A stretch of 64,000 nt of DNA from Girardinichthys multiradiatus (GCF_021462225.1 NC_061808.1:20683119-20747118), one strand, 5' to 3'. Counted from the first letter of the stretch, positions 23,160 to 35,426 are shown. Notes: a model not told the origin generated them from the letters alone. Numbers and translations are program-made.

Positions 23160-23365
23160 TCACTGACTGGATTTGTGCATGTTTCCACTGGTATTTTAAC
23201 AGCTTGTCTTTGGTGTTGAGCTCCAGATCTTTGAGGTTGGAATGCCTCCTTATCATTACCCTAATCTTTAGCTCCCCCCACAGATTCTCTGTCAGATTCA
23301 GGTTGGAACTTTGGCTGGGCCCCTCCAAAACATTTATTACGTCCAGTCAGAAGAAACATGTTGGT
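23160..23365 (-). mobile_element. Tc1-like transposon fragment (transposase C-terminal region)
   Basis: The minus strand encodes [20 protein letters not shown] followed by [17 protein letters not shown], which corresponds to the SPDLNPIENLW region of Tc1 transposases where the catalytic Glu sits. Substitutions at SPDLNP and the lack of ends show that this is a decayed fragment. Confidence 0.65.
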
Positions 23366-23394
23366 TATGTCAAAAGATTACTTGGAAATTAAAT

Positions 23395-24042
23395 CTGCCA
23401 GGAGGAATGTAACTGTAGTTTTAAAATATAACTTTATTAACAAGGCTTTAAAAAAAAAAAGTTTTTCTTGGTAAGTGAACAAATGTTGTCAACATGTTTT
23501 GTGTGAACTTAAATTCCCCACGCTAGCGGGTCCCTAAGCAGTTGCAAAGTTTGCTTATACCTCAGGCCTATCCTGACCTTAACTGATTCATATTGAGTTC
23601 TTTTTTCTTGGAACGCAGACATTTTGACTGCCAAGTAGCAAATGAACACTACATTAAGCAGGAAAAGGTTTGACACAGTACAGGTGTGGTAATAAGTGAA
23701 GTTGAACCAGACAAGTGACAGGGGAAAAAAAAACTAAATTGAAAGAACGAAAGATAACCGACTCTACAGTATAATATTAAACACAATACAAAGACAGGAA
23801 AAATAAGACATGTAAATATCAATAAAGAATAAAATCAGATAACACTTAACCAGGAAATCTAAATAAACATAATAACAAAAGCCACTGTGTGCAGGCCTAT
23901 GTTTGTGCTGTTTACATGTTTTTCCTGTATATCTGTGGATTTTGACCAGGCACTTCAGCTTCCTCCTGCTGTCCAAAAATCTACATTTTAGGCATTTTAC
24001 TTTTTTAAAAGGTAAACAATTAAACAAAAAAGCAGGTTTTCT
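23395..24042. other. No gene recognised
   Basis: AT-rich sequence with poly-A stretches and no supported feature. Confidence 0.4.
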
Positions 24043-24200
24043 GTCAGTCAGTCATTTTCTATAGCTCTTCTTCCATAGTGGGACGCGGGGACCTGGTGTC
24101 TATCTCCAGCAGTCTATGGGCGAGAGGCGGGGTACACACTGGACAGGTCGCCAGTCCATCACAGGGCAACACACAAACAACCACGCACACACTTGCATGT
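24043..24200 (-). mobile_element. Fish LINE/SINE 3' tail, longer copy
   Basis: Minus-strand copy of the family at 5272-5345. It starts (on the plus strand) with CAGTCAGTCATTTTCTATAG, then CCATAGTGGGACGCGGGGAC, CCAGCAGTCTATGGGCGAGA, GGCGGGGTACACACTGGACA and the ACACACAAACAACCACGCAC stretch. It keeps about 150 bp, including the part missing in the other copies. Confidence 0.7.
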
Positions 24201-26439
24201 TTTCTGGTCACCGGATATTGGAAAAAGAATTAAGTGAGAAGCAGATAAGTATAAAAACAGTGAATCATGAGATACCAAAAGTATGCATAAAGAGGGGTCT
24301 TTATGAGATTGTTGAAAAATTCCTGCCTCTCAATTTCATCCCCAATGAGCTCAGATCAACATTGTAAAAAAATACATAAAATATTTATAATTGAAAAAAT
24401 TAATTGAAATAATGAAGTTTTATCTAGTGTTACACCATCTCAGTGTAAGGTTTATGGGTCTAATATTTTCTTTGCACAGATATGTGAACAATGTACGGAT
24501 GTGGATATAGTCCATTGTTGGATTTTGCATCACTTTGTGCAGTGGCATAGAAGATGTTGGGTTCCTGTTCTTTTCTAAGTCTCTCAGCTCTTTGGAAGTT
24601 AAACCAGTGGACCAACAATCATCTGATTGGGCAAGTCAGCTGACCAAGAATATTTATACATCAAGCCTCGAGTATACTTTTGTGTGCCTGATGTCTCACA
24701 AAATTGAAGAATGTCTATTTTAATGTTATTGCTTATTATTTAATGCTTGATGTACCCAGCCTTCACAACAGTGGATGTTGCTGCAGATAAAATATGGCTA
24801 TATTTAAATATTGGTAGCAGAAAATGAGTCTACAGAACAGGTGTATTCCTAATGCAACTCTGACAACATAAATTGTTTTACTTTTTTGCCATTTAAAGCT
24901 TTGAGACTATATCCTGCTGCTCTTCCTGTTTGGTGAGTGGCAGTTTCGCCTAGTGTGGACTGTTGGAAAAATGGGGATATGGGGCCAAAACCACAGAACA
25001 TGCCCCTTACAGACGATGCATGCACAGGACAGAAACCACAAGCTATAAACCAGGCCATGTAATTTCTCATAGTAACATGGAAGCAAATTAGCTGATTAAT
25101 AGAGACAAACCTACAGTTGTGAGATGATGTCTGTCTTATACAGGTAAGGGAGCTATTACTGATTATAAGCAGACTATTACAGACTATATAAACCTCACCT
25201 AAAAAAGTCTGAACTATCCCTTTGATACAAAACTCAGCTTCAGAGGAAAACTCTTTGTCTCATTGTAGATACAAGGGTAATGTAAAGCAATATCACTCCT
25301 CAAAGGCCAGTTTCTTACAAGTTTTAGATGTTTCCCTGGTTCACAATACCTGAATGAAGTGAATGGTTCATTACTAGGCCTCTGCAGCACTTAATGATAT
25401 GCTGAGAAGGTTATTGAGACATTTTAATTAGCTGTGTTGGAGGAAAAATACACTTAAAGCATGCAGGACACTTGCACTTGAAGACTGGGGTTGGATTCTG
25501 GTGATATAAAGGCTATCATCTACAAAGCGTCCTCCACATTCATAGTCATAAATAATATTTGGGATTTTACATTGCATTCTTATATCTAATGTTTTTCATG
25601 TCGCATAAAAGTCCTTGTGGTGTCAGTTAAATGTTTTGATCAGTGTAAATGAACAGCTCATTATAATTCCATCCAACATCCATCAACTGGAGGTTTCAAC
25701 CACTAGAGGTCTGTTCCCTGACTTCTTACATTTAGATTAAAAGGGCAAAAAATGTTTTACAGCACCATCATCCAAAATGTAATACTGGTCCTCTAACATT
25801 ACATAATAATGTGTGTCACAGAGGAAAAACGCAAAGCAATATTTGATGCTGCTGTATTGTTCTGATGGCACATAGCCAGGCTGTTCTGCTGACTGTTATG
25901 TTTGGATCTTCACCAAATAGATCACAGAGCTGCTCCATACACTGAGCAATCGTCTCCAACAGCTCTGAAATCACTGTGGCCAAGAGCAGTAATATTTCTG
26001 CCTGACACTGCTCTACAGCTGACCCTGCTCTTTGACCTCCACACAAAAGATACAAGCAGGAGAATTATTTTTCCCGTAGAGATCAATAGAGTATCACACA
26101 AAAGAGCTTACAGTGGAATTTCATGTTAGCTTTGAGGTTTCTATAAAGGAAACTACAATAACCTCAATTCCCACTCGAAACATTTTCACAACAATGACAA
26201 TATGCAGCTCTTTGAGATTTGCATTCAGTCTTTTCTTCAGTGCAGGGAGTATAAGACAAAACAAGTACAGACAAAGAGCAGAAAATCTGTCTTCAATTTT
26301 TGATTTTACACCAAAGTAAAGAAAATATATGTGCTTGTACCTCAAGGGTTTATTACTATGAACAGTGTTGTTTTCTCTCAGAATACACACCTTAACAGTG
26401 CTTATTCACTGTTCTCCCAATACATTTTTAAAAATGTTG
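24201..26439. other. No gene recognised
   Basis: AT-rich unique DNA. Nothing beyond short uninformative open frames. Confidence 0.4.
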
Positions 26440-27005
26440 TCTTTTTAAAACCACAAACTAACTTTTTATTGGGATTTTAAGTGATGGACCAACCTAGTGC
26501 AGAAGTGCATAGTTGTAAAGTGGGAGGAAAATGATTCATGGTTTTCTCAGTTATAACAAAGTGTTTCACATTTTGAAACTGAAATTTTTACAAATCCTTC
26601 TTTGCAAAGTTAATTAAACTCAGTCAGGTTGGATATAAGTGTTTAAAGTTTTTAACTGAAGCTACAGATTCTCAATTGCATTTAGGTCTTTACTTTGATT
26701 AGGCCATTCTACACACGAATAAGCTTTAAACTAAATTCAAGTCTGTTGTAGCTCTGACTGGCTCCTTTTGCAACCTCTAACAATATTTATTTCCCATCAT
26801 TGTTCTGTAATCAGCTCAATCTAACTTCGTATCATATCTGACCAGCGTCCTTGTTCCTGACAAAGAAAAACAATTCCCTCAGCATAATGCTGTCACCTCC
26901 ATGTTTCACAGCAGGGAGGGTATTCTCAGGGTGACCAAATAAAGCAAAAGACCAAAGAGTTTAATTTTGGTCTGATCTCACCAAGAAACATTCTTCCAGT
27001 AAAAT
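26440..27005 (-). mobile_element. Decayed Tc1-like element
   Basis: Starts with the terminal-region words TTTATTGGGATTTTAAGTGA and AGTGCATAGTTGTAAAGTGG known from a fish Tc1 family. It continues with non-coding-looking remnants of the transposase on the minus strand, such as CATAATGCTGTCACCTCCAT, GTTTCACAGCAGGGAGGG and TTTAATTTTGGTCTGATCTC. In the living family that last region encodes the SDETKIELF motif with the first catalytic Asp. All frames are broken. Confidence 0.6.
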
Positions 27006-27489
27006 CTGGGAAAATTAAATAAGCATGAATAGTTTTGGAATTCCCTATATATACCAGAGGCTCTCTCAGCCTAATTTTGGAAATCTGTGATTGTGTGCAG
27101 GGCCCAGTCTTATATGAGGAATGAGGGTGCTGTTTTGTTGAAAGAACAAAAGACAGACATGCATTTTTGGATGTTTATTAGCCCATTTATTGGTCACATT
27201 GGAGACAGACAATTTAACGTTTATATCCATTAGGATGTTAATCTGTGAATAACTAAATGTGTGTGTGTTTGTGTGTTAGACAGTTTTATTTGCATTGCAC
27301 AGCAGAGTTGATGATTTAGTTAGTAATTAGGAATGGAGACGTGTCCAATTATTGGGGTTGTGAAATATCAGTGTGTCTCAGTAGTTATTCCACTACTGTC
27401 TGCAACCTGCCTTATTATTACACCCACATTATTACACCCACTGAATGTGAAAAGAACTAAAGTTAAAAAAGAGAATAAGTCGAGTGGAA

Positions 27490-27538
<49 letters not shown>

Positions 27539-28602
27539 AGGGCACTTAGTATCCTCAAAGGTAACTAATTTCTGCTCATTGTAGATCACAGGTGGCAGGA
27601 GCACAGTGAAAGAGCTGGAGCCAAAGCCATTACTGGTGGTCCCGTGACACAATGCGTGTGGAGCGGCCATGAAAAATCTTATTTACTACCTAGTGTGTTT
27701 CTCTCACTCTCAGTTGGAGTTAAAGTGTACTGATACACACAAAGGGCAACATACATCATAAATGAATCACACAGCCCTGCTTGCAGTTTCATGGTTGTAA
27801 AAAGGCACATTTTACAACAGGAGTTCACATACATGAACTCCTGTTCTCAGGCTTGCAGCTGTAAACACAAAGGAGGACATGCAAACAGCCGCATGAAAAT
27901 CTGACTTTGTACTTTCAGTCTGTGTGGGCATGTGTGTAAGTACAACTGTATCTCACTTAGTGGCAAAAGCTCCTGTTTACTCTGCCTGTCACTGACGGAA
28001 ACAAAGACCAGGGGCAGCTGAAAGCTGCTATCTCCAACCATCTGGGAGAGGAAGAAAAAAAGACAGCAGCAACTCCTCAGAGCTCTCCAGATGCTGCCGA
28101 AAAAACGATGAACAGATTCTGAAGACCAAGGTTTGAAGAGGAAATATTATCTCATTGGAGGGTTGTTTAATATAAACACCAAGACAACTATCTGCTGTGG
28201 GCAGTGGTGATGAAATGAAAGACATCAGTTCAGAGAGGAGATGGGATACTCACATTCACATCTTGCAAAGAAAACAAAGTATTCAATATATTATGCATGC
28301 AAAAGTGAGTCACGAGCTGCAATGTGATGCGCATTTCAGCCTTATTTTGGTTCCCAGGCGCAACATCAATGCGGAGTAATATTACAGATTTTTGAACAAA
28401 GCATCCTGCAGAATCCTTTGTTTCATTTCTTCCTTGCTGTCAAACACACACCTGCAGGCCCTTCCCTGCACCAGTGACACAACCCTCACATGGTGACAGA
28501 TGTGAGTGAATCCGCCGGTTAGCAAAAAAATGATTTTACAGGCCACTCATGGGAAGTGGAGGATGGCAACTATTCATGTATTACACAAGGTGCTGGCATG
28601 CA
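27006..28602. other. Unique sequence with a microsatellite and a candidate regulatory stretch
   Basis: Includes the (TG)n at 27493-27536 and a non-repetitive stretch at 28230-28400 considered in the findings. No gene is supported. Confidence 0.4.
27493..27536. repeat. (TG)n microsatellite
   Basis: A pure dinucleotide run of about 22 repeats. Confidence 0.95.
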
Positions 28603-28845
28603 CAGTTCCTTGCTAAAGTACATACTCCCTTTGACATTTTCAAATTTCATAAAGCTACAACCACTAACCTAAATGTATTTTTTAAGGATTTTATGTGAAA
28701 GACCAAGACAAAGTAGTGCATAATTGTAAAAGGGGAAAAATGTATTAGGGTTAGATTGAAATGTCTTTGCACAACAATTTTCTAGTGTTTACCCAGATTC
28801 TTACAGTAGGGATAGTATGCAGTCAGTGCAAACTATCCACTCTTG

Positions 28846-29090
28846 CCACTTCGGGCGAATGTGGCTCATTAGGGAGTGGTCATTTTGCAATCCAAAAGCT
28901 GTGGATTCCTTCTGCCACATGATGTGCACCTGGGCAAGGCACTGTACCCCAAATTACCTATTGATCTGTATATCAGAGTCTGAATGTTTGCACATTTATA
29001 AGTGCGATTAGCTGAATGTGACTCTAGTGAAAAGTGCTTTAAATGGTCAATATGACTAGAAAAGTGCTATATAAATTCAGCAAATTTAGC
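28846..29090 (+). mobile_element. Fish SINE copy, degraded head
   Basis: TGGCTCATTAGGGAGTGG resembles a Pol III A-box start. It is followed by a body with CACCTGGGCAAGGCACTGTA, then AAAAGTGCTTTAAATGG, and ends TAGAAAAGTGCTATATAAAT. This order of a GGGCAAG-CACT core and a GCTATATAAAT tail is typical of tRNA-derived teleost SINEs. The B box is no longer clear. Confidence 0.6.
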
Positions 29091-29354
29091 ATCCACCACT
29101 CTTCCATGATGACCAGATGTGTAGGGTGATCACAACTCACCTCTTGGCTGCTTCTAAAATGAATGATCTTGCAGTTTTAGATTTCAATTTCAGTAGTCTA
29201 ATTTTACAGTTAGGGTAAGTGTTTTAAACCTCTCCATAATAAACTGGTTTTTGAAGGCAGTTCGTTGGACTCTATTTTATTCAGGGGTGTTAGAGTAAAG
29301 GGTGCTAATTGCAATGAATACCACACTTTCAGATTTATATTTGTAAAAAAAAAA

Positions 29355-29521
29355 AAAGGGAAAAACTAGATAAAGGGAATGGTGTCTTTACTCAGATCAT
29401 CAAAAGATCATCAAAAATACTGCTCATGTAATCCTGAAAAACACCAGGAAAATAGATCTTATTACACCAGGTCTTAAATCTGCAATGCACCCTGTTTACA
29501 AAAGGTTAGATTCTAAAATCT
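29355..29521 (+). repeat. 167-bp block, inverted twin at 36275-36441
   Basis: By eye this block is the exact reverse complement of 36275-36441 with no mismatch or gap, while the flanks share nothing. It contains a 12-bp tandem word (GATCATCAAAA repeated). It has no coding frame and matches no family I recognise. Confidence 0.85.
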
Positions 29522-29929
29522 AAAATCTAAAAAGCCATATAAAAAAAAAAAAAACATGTATCCTTTTTTCCTATTTCACATCCATAAGCCATTTTGTGTT
29601 GATATAACACAAAATCTCCAAATAAAATTACCATGATGTAAAAAATGTAAGTATAAAAAGGTTTGGGGTTTGAATATTTTTGTAAGGCACTATATTTCCA
29701 TGTCATGTCTCACGCTGCATCCTATCTCGTCTGAATGAAAGTCTGCCCGAAGTTGTGCGGGGACTCTGCTGATCATGTGGAGAATAACACAGCAGTGACA
29801 ACAAAAACACCACACCACAGTAACAGCAGTCCATCGCCGCCAGACGCCTCTGAGCACACCTGATTGGATCTGCTGGCTGACTGGCACATACTCACAAGGC
29901 TGCCATTGGATCAGATCTATTAGGACACC

Positions 29930-30010
29930 TTGAAAGGGCTCCACTGAGGGCGGGGCACGTCGGAGGAGGCGGAGCTCTCCGTGGTACTTAAACGGAGTTG
30001 GTGCCAGAAA
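29930..30010 (+). promoter_or_regulatory. lratd1: Probable core promoter of lratd1
   Basis: At the left edge of the GC-rich island lie a GC box (GGGCGGGGC, 29948-29956), a second GC-rich motif (GGAGGCGGAG, 29965-29974) and a weak TATA-like ACTTAAACG at about 29986-29994. The putative transcription start would be about 30 bp downstream, near 30015-30025. Position and composition are inferred from sequence only. Confidence 0.5.
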
Positions 30011-30014
30011 GAAG

Positions 30015-30189
30015 TGAAGTACGAGCTTAGCACTGCAGCCGGAGCGCCCGGTGCGTGCTGCTAACACTGAAGGGGGAGCGAGAGAAGAAAGAAGGGAAAG
30101 AAAGACACAGAAGTGGAGCAGAGGACTGAGCAGCCCTCTGTACTAATGGATCATAAAGATATCTAACCATTCGCCCTTGGGAGCGCACA
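30015..30189 (+). other. lratd1: Probable lratd1 non-coding first exon
   Basis: GC- and purine-rich leader ending GAGCGCACAG with a GT donor at 30190 (CAG|GTATCC). The matching acceptor is TATACTTCCAG ending at 30521, which gives an intron of 332 bp (30190-30521) and a second exon that begins 37 bp before the start codon. An intron in the 5' UTR with an intronless coding region fits my understanding of vertebrate LRATD1. The exact 5' end is unknown. Confidence 0.5.
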
Positions 30190-30558
30190 GGTATCCAATT
30201 ATACTCTGCGTTCTATGTGTATTGCTGTGCGTAAAGATTGGCCTTAATGTGAAGTGGATCATAGGTTTTATGTTGCAGTTGCCAATTTGTTTGGCTTTCT
30301 TACATTCCATCGGATGTAATGATTGGCAATTGAGTGAGAGGGAGCAAGGGGCAGTGGAACATTGACTCGTTGAATCATATGTCAGCTTTTGCCCTTGTGC
30401 GCACCGATCCTGGGATTTCTTTGTGTTTTCTTAGAATAGCCAATATCGATTTTGTGCGTAAACGCATTGTTTAGTAAAGGCGGTGTTTTTATGCTTTCTG
30501 TGCTCTCATTTATACTTCCAGACACTGCAGTCCATGCCTCTGCCTTGCCGGGTCATTG

Positions 30559-31347
30559 ATGGGAAACCAACTGGATCGGATCACCCACCTCAACTACAGC
30601 GAGCTGCCCACGGGGGATCCGTCCGGGCTGGAGAAGGACGAACTTCGTGTCGGCGTCGCCTACTTCTTCTCTGACGAAGAGGAGGAGGTGGACGACCGCA
30701 CTCCGTCCGACTGCAGCTTTACCAAGGACCACGGCCCCGCCGAGGAGGGACCCTTCTCGGTCAGTGAGGTGGAGTACTCGGCGTTCTGCTCCCAGGAATG
30801 CGTCTTCTCCAAGCTGCGAGAAAACGAGGACCTGAACGTGTACTCGGCCAAAACTTTACTGACTATGTGCAAGCCCGGGGACCTACTGGAGCTGGTGGCC
30901 ACTGCGCAAGCCCCCCACTGGGTCATCCACCAGCGTGACGACCAGGTCATTCACCTGTACAAGGGCGAAATCCGCAGGGACAGTCTGCTGGAGATCAGCA
31001 ACGGTCGGCATGGAAGAATAGTCAACAATCGGTACCGATTTCGACCGCTTCCTCCGGACCTGGTGATGCAGAACGCTTCAGGACACCTGGGCCTGAGGAG
31101 TGAGGAGATTTGTTGGACCAACTCAGAAAGTTTCGCTGCCTGGTGCCGCTTCGGAAAACGGGAGTTCAAAGCAGGCGGGGAGGCGCACTCTGCGGAGCAG
31201 CAGTATTTCCTCAAAGTGCACCTGTCCGGGAGCGGGGTGCACACTCTGGTCTTTCGGAGCCTAGAGGACATGATCCGGGAGCGGCGGAGAGTGGACGCGA
31301 GTGGAATTCTTAAAGAGCTCTCTTTGGTGAACGGAGGCAAGGACTGA
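30559..31347 (+). CDS. lratd1: LRAT domain-containing protein 1 (FAM84A)
   Basis: A single intact 262-residue coding exon. The N-terminus MGNQLDRITHLNYSELPTGD is diagnostic for LRATD1 rather than LRATD2, whose start differs. Residues 30-47 form the conserved VGVAYFFSDEEEE acidic segment. The LRAT/NlpC-P60 domain spans about residues 75-205 with HWVIH (His120), IHLYKGEI (His132), ICWTNSESFAAWCRFGKREF (about 184-203). In catalytic LRAT enzymes the last motif is NCEHF; here Ser189 stands where the Cys should be, so acyltransferase chemistry is unlikely, as is known for this subfamily. The C-terminus keeps SLEDMIRERRRVDASG. It is shorter than the mammalian protein (about 290) because the linker after residue 50 lacks the His/Pro-rich insert. 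Gly2 would allow myristoylation but the motif is weak. LRATD1 has been linked to cell shape and motility; its biochemistry is unclear. ATG at 30559 is preferred because it gives the family's MGNQ start. Confidence 0.95.
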   Translation: MGNQLDRITHLNYSELPTGDPSGLEKDELRVGVAYFFSDEEEEVDDRTPSDCSFTKDHGPAEEGPFSVSEVEYSAFCSQECVFSKLRENEDLNVYSAKTLLTMCKPGDLLELVATAQAPHWVIHQRDDQVIHLYKGEIRRDSLLEISNGRHGRIVNNRYRFRPLPPDLVMQNASGHLGLRSEEICWTNSESFAAWCRFGKREFKAGGEAHSAEQQYFLKVHLSGSGVHTLVFRSLEDMIRERRRVDASGILKELSLVNGGKD

Positions 31348-32140
31348 TCAGGAATTCCGCTTGATAACCTCCACGTCACCGAGGCGCATGGACGCACGCT
31401 TTGGCTCACACTTACAGGACCCGCACACATACGCACACAAATAAGCCCCGCCAGACGCGCTCACACGAATAAGGACCTGTTGTTGTGGGACTGCCTGCTT
31501 GTTTAAGACGGATCCCGACGCACTGTGGATTTCCCAAAAAGATGGAGAGTGCTGAAAAATGAGGGAACGCGGCCATAAAAAACAGACAACGCCCCGCATG
31601 GTTAGGACGCGTGCTGAGTCGCGCACACGATTTCTAATCAACCCCATTAACACAGAACAAGCTAAATCACCTTTAACACAGCGCACACGACTCGGTTTGA
31701 TTTCTCTTTGATTTCAGGGGAAAGTGGATTTGGCTCCTTTCTTCTCTGCAGCAGCAGAGCAGACCGGAAGAGAGAGGGGATGGGTGTAGATTGGATCTGG
31801 GGATGTCTTTCGGAGGTCTCACTTCTATTTTTTTACGGTTAGCTTTACGACCAGGACAGACCCAACGGCACAGACCCGAGCCACTTAATGATTCATAGAC
31901 CTTTGACAGCCTCAGCTGATTGAAGCAGTTGCCTAAACAAAGCGTCTTGGCTTGACCAAGCTCCTCTTTTTTGCCATATTGTTCTCTCCACAATGCTGTC
32001 ATCTGCCTCACAGCACTGGATGTATGTGTAAATTGTATTCATACATTGATTTTAAAATTTGAGTCCCTTATTTTTGTATTTAAGTTTAGTGGATTTATCT
32101 CTTTTTTTGTTTTTGGTTCAATAAATGAAGGTTGAAATAT
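31348..32140 (+). other. lratd1: lratd1 3' UTR
   Basis: Sequence after the stop remains GC-rich to about 31500, then turns AT-rich and reaches TTTTTGTATTTAAG and a canonical AATAAA at 32120-32125. Cleavage is expected 10-25 bp later, just before repeat-like intergenic DNA. The UTR length of about 0.8 kb is an inference. Confidence 0.6.
32120..32125 (+). terminator. lratd1: Polyadenylation signal AATAAA of lratd1
   Basis: Canonical hexamer about 770 bp after the stop codon, followed within 30 bp by a GT-containing stretch. It is the first good signal downstream of the coding exon. Confidence 0.6.
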
Positions 32141-32145
32141 GAAAA

Positions 32146-35100
32146 AAAATGAACCTGGGCTATTAGGTATTGTTTGACTGCACACACACAAACACAATAA
32201 CAATGTTGCACTCTCCCAAATCTATGAAATATTCATGTTCAGATACCTCATGACCTCTCTCAAACCAAACACACTTCACACATCTTTGTAGTAATCTGCA
32301 TCAGACATAACATGTCAATCTATGATCTTACAGCTTATACTGGCTGTTTCATGTGGTGTTGTTCACAGTTAGTTCTGCAAAGGAATTTCAAAACTCATGA
32401 TCTAATCTGTCTGATCAGGATTTTACAGCATGACATAGATATCTGAGTACATATTGTACATCTCTAGAATGCACAAGATGTCATAAATCTTATCATTAAG
32501 AAATGCAGGTGCTTATCTTATCACCTGAGAGGGTTGTACAATGGTTTTCTTTTCCTGGCTTTTATCAATTAAGGTTGAATCAATCACCTCATTAGACACC
32601 TGTATCTGTTCTTGTGCTGCTTTCATTTTTCTTTAATATAATTTAAAAGCACAAGGAAGCACATGGCACTCCGAGGTGTTTTGCCATGAAGTGTGCTTTT
32701 TTTTTTTAGCTTGTTGCAGCCATAGGTCCTTATATTGATTGCATGCATTAACAATAGGTAATTGTGCACTGCGCTGGAGATCAGTATATCTGTAAAAGGT
32801 TGTATAGGGAGAGCAAAGCTTGTTTAATTATGTGGATAGTCAACAGAGGTGATGCAGCATTTGTGCAACAATAGTAAAGCATATTTAATTTTTGTATATG
32901 TGAAGGTTTGTTTGTTTAGGTGTGCACATGTTGCAGCCTCAGTGAAATCAGGTCCAGTGGCAGAATGCAGACTACTAAAGCAATGATTTTGTATATGTGC
33001 TTTGAGAAGATTGCTTCTATAATCATTAACCTTATAATTGTGTCAGAGAGCGACTTTAGCATAAAAAAAAACAAAAAAAAACGTATTTGTTTGGGTTGCA
33101 ATTGATATTGTAACCCACACAAATTTTCCATTTCTTCTTGACATTAAAAATGAAAGAATCGGTTGGTACAGCAGTTATGGGTGAGTGTCTTGGTTTGAAA
33201 TTCCTATTTGTTGCTTAGTTAAAGGACTTTTTCACTCATTAGGATCTGGACTCCAATTAATCAGCTCTTCTTCACGTCTGATTTAGTGTGACTGGTTGAA
33301 TCTAGACAAGACTTAACAGTCTGTGTCTGTGGTGATTCACTAACCAGTTCCCTGAAAAAGCCTATTCCACCAAAAAGTCTTGTCATCATGTAACTCATCA
33401 CACACTAAGAACTAAAAAATATTGATCAGTAATTTATCAATATGGATTGATTGATTTCAATGATATATTTATAGCAAACAAAGAATTATCTTTTTTCTGC
33501 ATGAGAATTTTACAAATCACTTACTATGGTTTACAGATATCTGGTCTAGTTTAATCAAACTATATATTGCACATTTTCATGTTTGTTCTCAATCTAGGTC
33601 CTAATTCTTTGACACGTTTCTGTTCTGACCATCTAAATATGTAAATATATTAACTAGAAATGGTCAAAAGCATTACACTTACCTTAAACACACCAAAATA
33701 GCCCTTTAATTGAGCCTAAATCATAAACTGTGAATCAAACACCAACTTCACCATCAGAAAATAGCAGATGGCTGCCCATTCCCATTGACTTGATACTCCA
33801 AAAAGCAAGAGAAAACTCCTTCAAGGTGCAACTGACATAACTATGCATGAACCTTCCAACTTAACATATGGACACATTCTTCTCATTCATTCCTTTTCTC
33901 CTCATAACCGTCAGTTTCTACAGGCATTTATTTTTGTGGCTCTGTTTTTAATCACCTACAAAATTACATTCACAAATGTCATATTTAATTTGTAGATTAG
34001 TAAAAATAGTAGTTTATAAACCTTCAAGCTGGGAGAGAGATTTCCGGGTATTTTCTTTCTTTACAAGGTTGATGTCGTTGTCAAACATGAAATCCAACCT
34101 TTTACTGCTGCTTTGGTCCTTTGCTTTTGACATATTCCCTAGTGATGACTGTTCTGCCTGTTCAGTACATGTTGAACAGCCTCAGGTGAGTGATTTTATA
34201 TTATTTAGCATTTGTGTTCATGTGTGTGTGAGAGAGAGAGTGAGAAAAGGAGAGTATGTCAGACTTCCCTTGTGAGTTTGATAAATCAGGGTACTGGGGC
34301 AGCCAATGTTACACTGCTGTTTGTGATCTGTGGCTAATAGGACTCAGAGAAAGACCAACATGTATACGTGGCAAGTGTGTGCAGACCAAATGTCAGCTTA
34401 AGGATAGATCTTTGCCATCTATGACACTGTTTGCGTGTGGATTGTTAGTGTCAGTTCCATATGTATGTGGGTATGTATTGGTGAGTTAAAGGGAAAAAAG
34501 CTGGTTAGCAAAGCTGTGAGTGTCAGGTTGTTTTTGGAAGCACTGGCGACTTGCTGTTTGTGTGCATTTACAAGCCATATGTTGTGTGCATGTGCTATGT
34601 AGCCATGAAGATCTACATCTTTGTTTCTATCTGCAACAGTGTGGAAGTAGCCACTGTTACTAGGGAAACTCCAGACACTGGCGTACAATATATCGACTGA
34701 GCTCTGCAGGCCTCTGAGTGTGACTGCACAAACACTTCACAGCCCAAAGCTACTATAGCTGTCAACAACCACTCATGTAAGACATATGACATTAAAATCA
34801 CACACAAACAGCAGTGTTTCCTTAGGGATCAACTATTGTTCCTTTGGCACTGAGGTTTTTAATTCACCTAATTGACAATTGTTTGCTGTGTGCATCTGGA
34901 CAAAGAGGATCTAGCCTTCTGCCAGCTAAATCAGTGGTCTCAGAGGAGATGTTCTGGGGAGGAGGGAACGAGAGAATATTAAGTCTGCATGATACCTTTA
35001 AGAGGATCTCCCTCTAATCTAGATACAGGGCCCTCCCGGTGGAGTACTTTTTTCAGTCTTTATTCTCAAGGATGGGCAATATTCAACAACAGCACAGCTG

Positions 35101-35426
35101 GTGGTAAAAATGAGGCAGTTGCAAATGGGTTGCTTGCTGCTAAAATGTTAGTGACAGCAGTTTATACCTCTAAACATCTGTTGTGAAACGCTTAATTCAT
35201 CACATGGAGTATATCTGCATTTGAACCCACACCTACATGCTGACATTTAAATCTGATTGTGCACTGCAACACATTTGTAAATTGAATGACATTGCCATTA
35301 GGGCCTGTTATCTGGGCTCTCAAAGCATCATTGCTGCCAGAGAGAGAATAAACTTGTAAAAGGTCTGTGTATTTTGCTTTGTAGGTGTTTATACATCAAT
35401 GATTCCCAAAGTGAGGGCTGAGATGT
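32146..35426. other. No gene recognised downstream of lratd1
   Basis: AT-rich, mostly unique. A stretch at 35225-35370 looks more constrained in composition (see findings). No coding exon, RNA gene or clear transposon is supported. Confidence 0.4.

Larger units (their letters stand above)
28603..29692. mobile_element. Composite of a Tc1-like terminal-repeat element with nested inserts
   Basis: The left end CAGTTCCTTGCTAAAGTACA and the right end (other strand) AGTGCCTTACAAAAATATTC resemble the TGCCTTGCAAAAGTATTCA termini of a common fish Tc1 family. The left sub-terminal words (GATTTTATGTGAAAGACCAA, GTGCATAATTGTAAAAGGGG) support that. A SINE-like insert (28846-29090) and the duplicated 167-bp block (29355-29521) lie inside. 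No transposase is readable. Confidence 0.5.

Noticed and set aside
29690..30067. Minus-strand open frame over the lratd1 promoter
   Set aside because: Explained by the low stop density of the GC-rich promoter and first exon; no family resemblance.
30647..30950. Alternative-frame open stretches inside lratd1
   Set aside because: Shadows of a GC-rich coding exon; the LRATD1 frame accounts for the conservation pattern.
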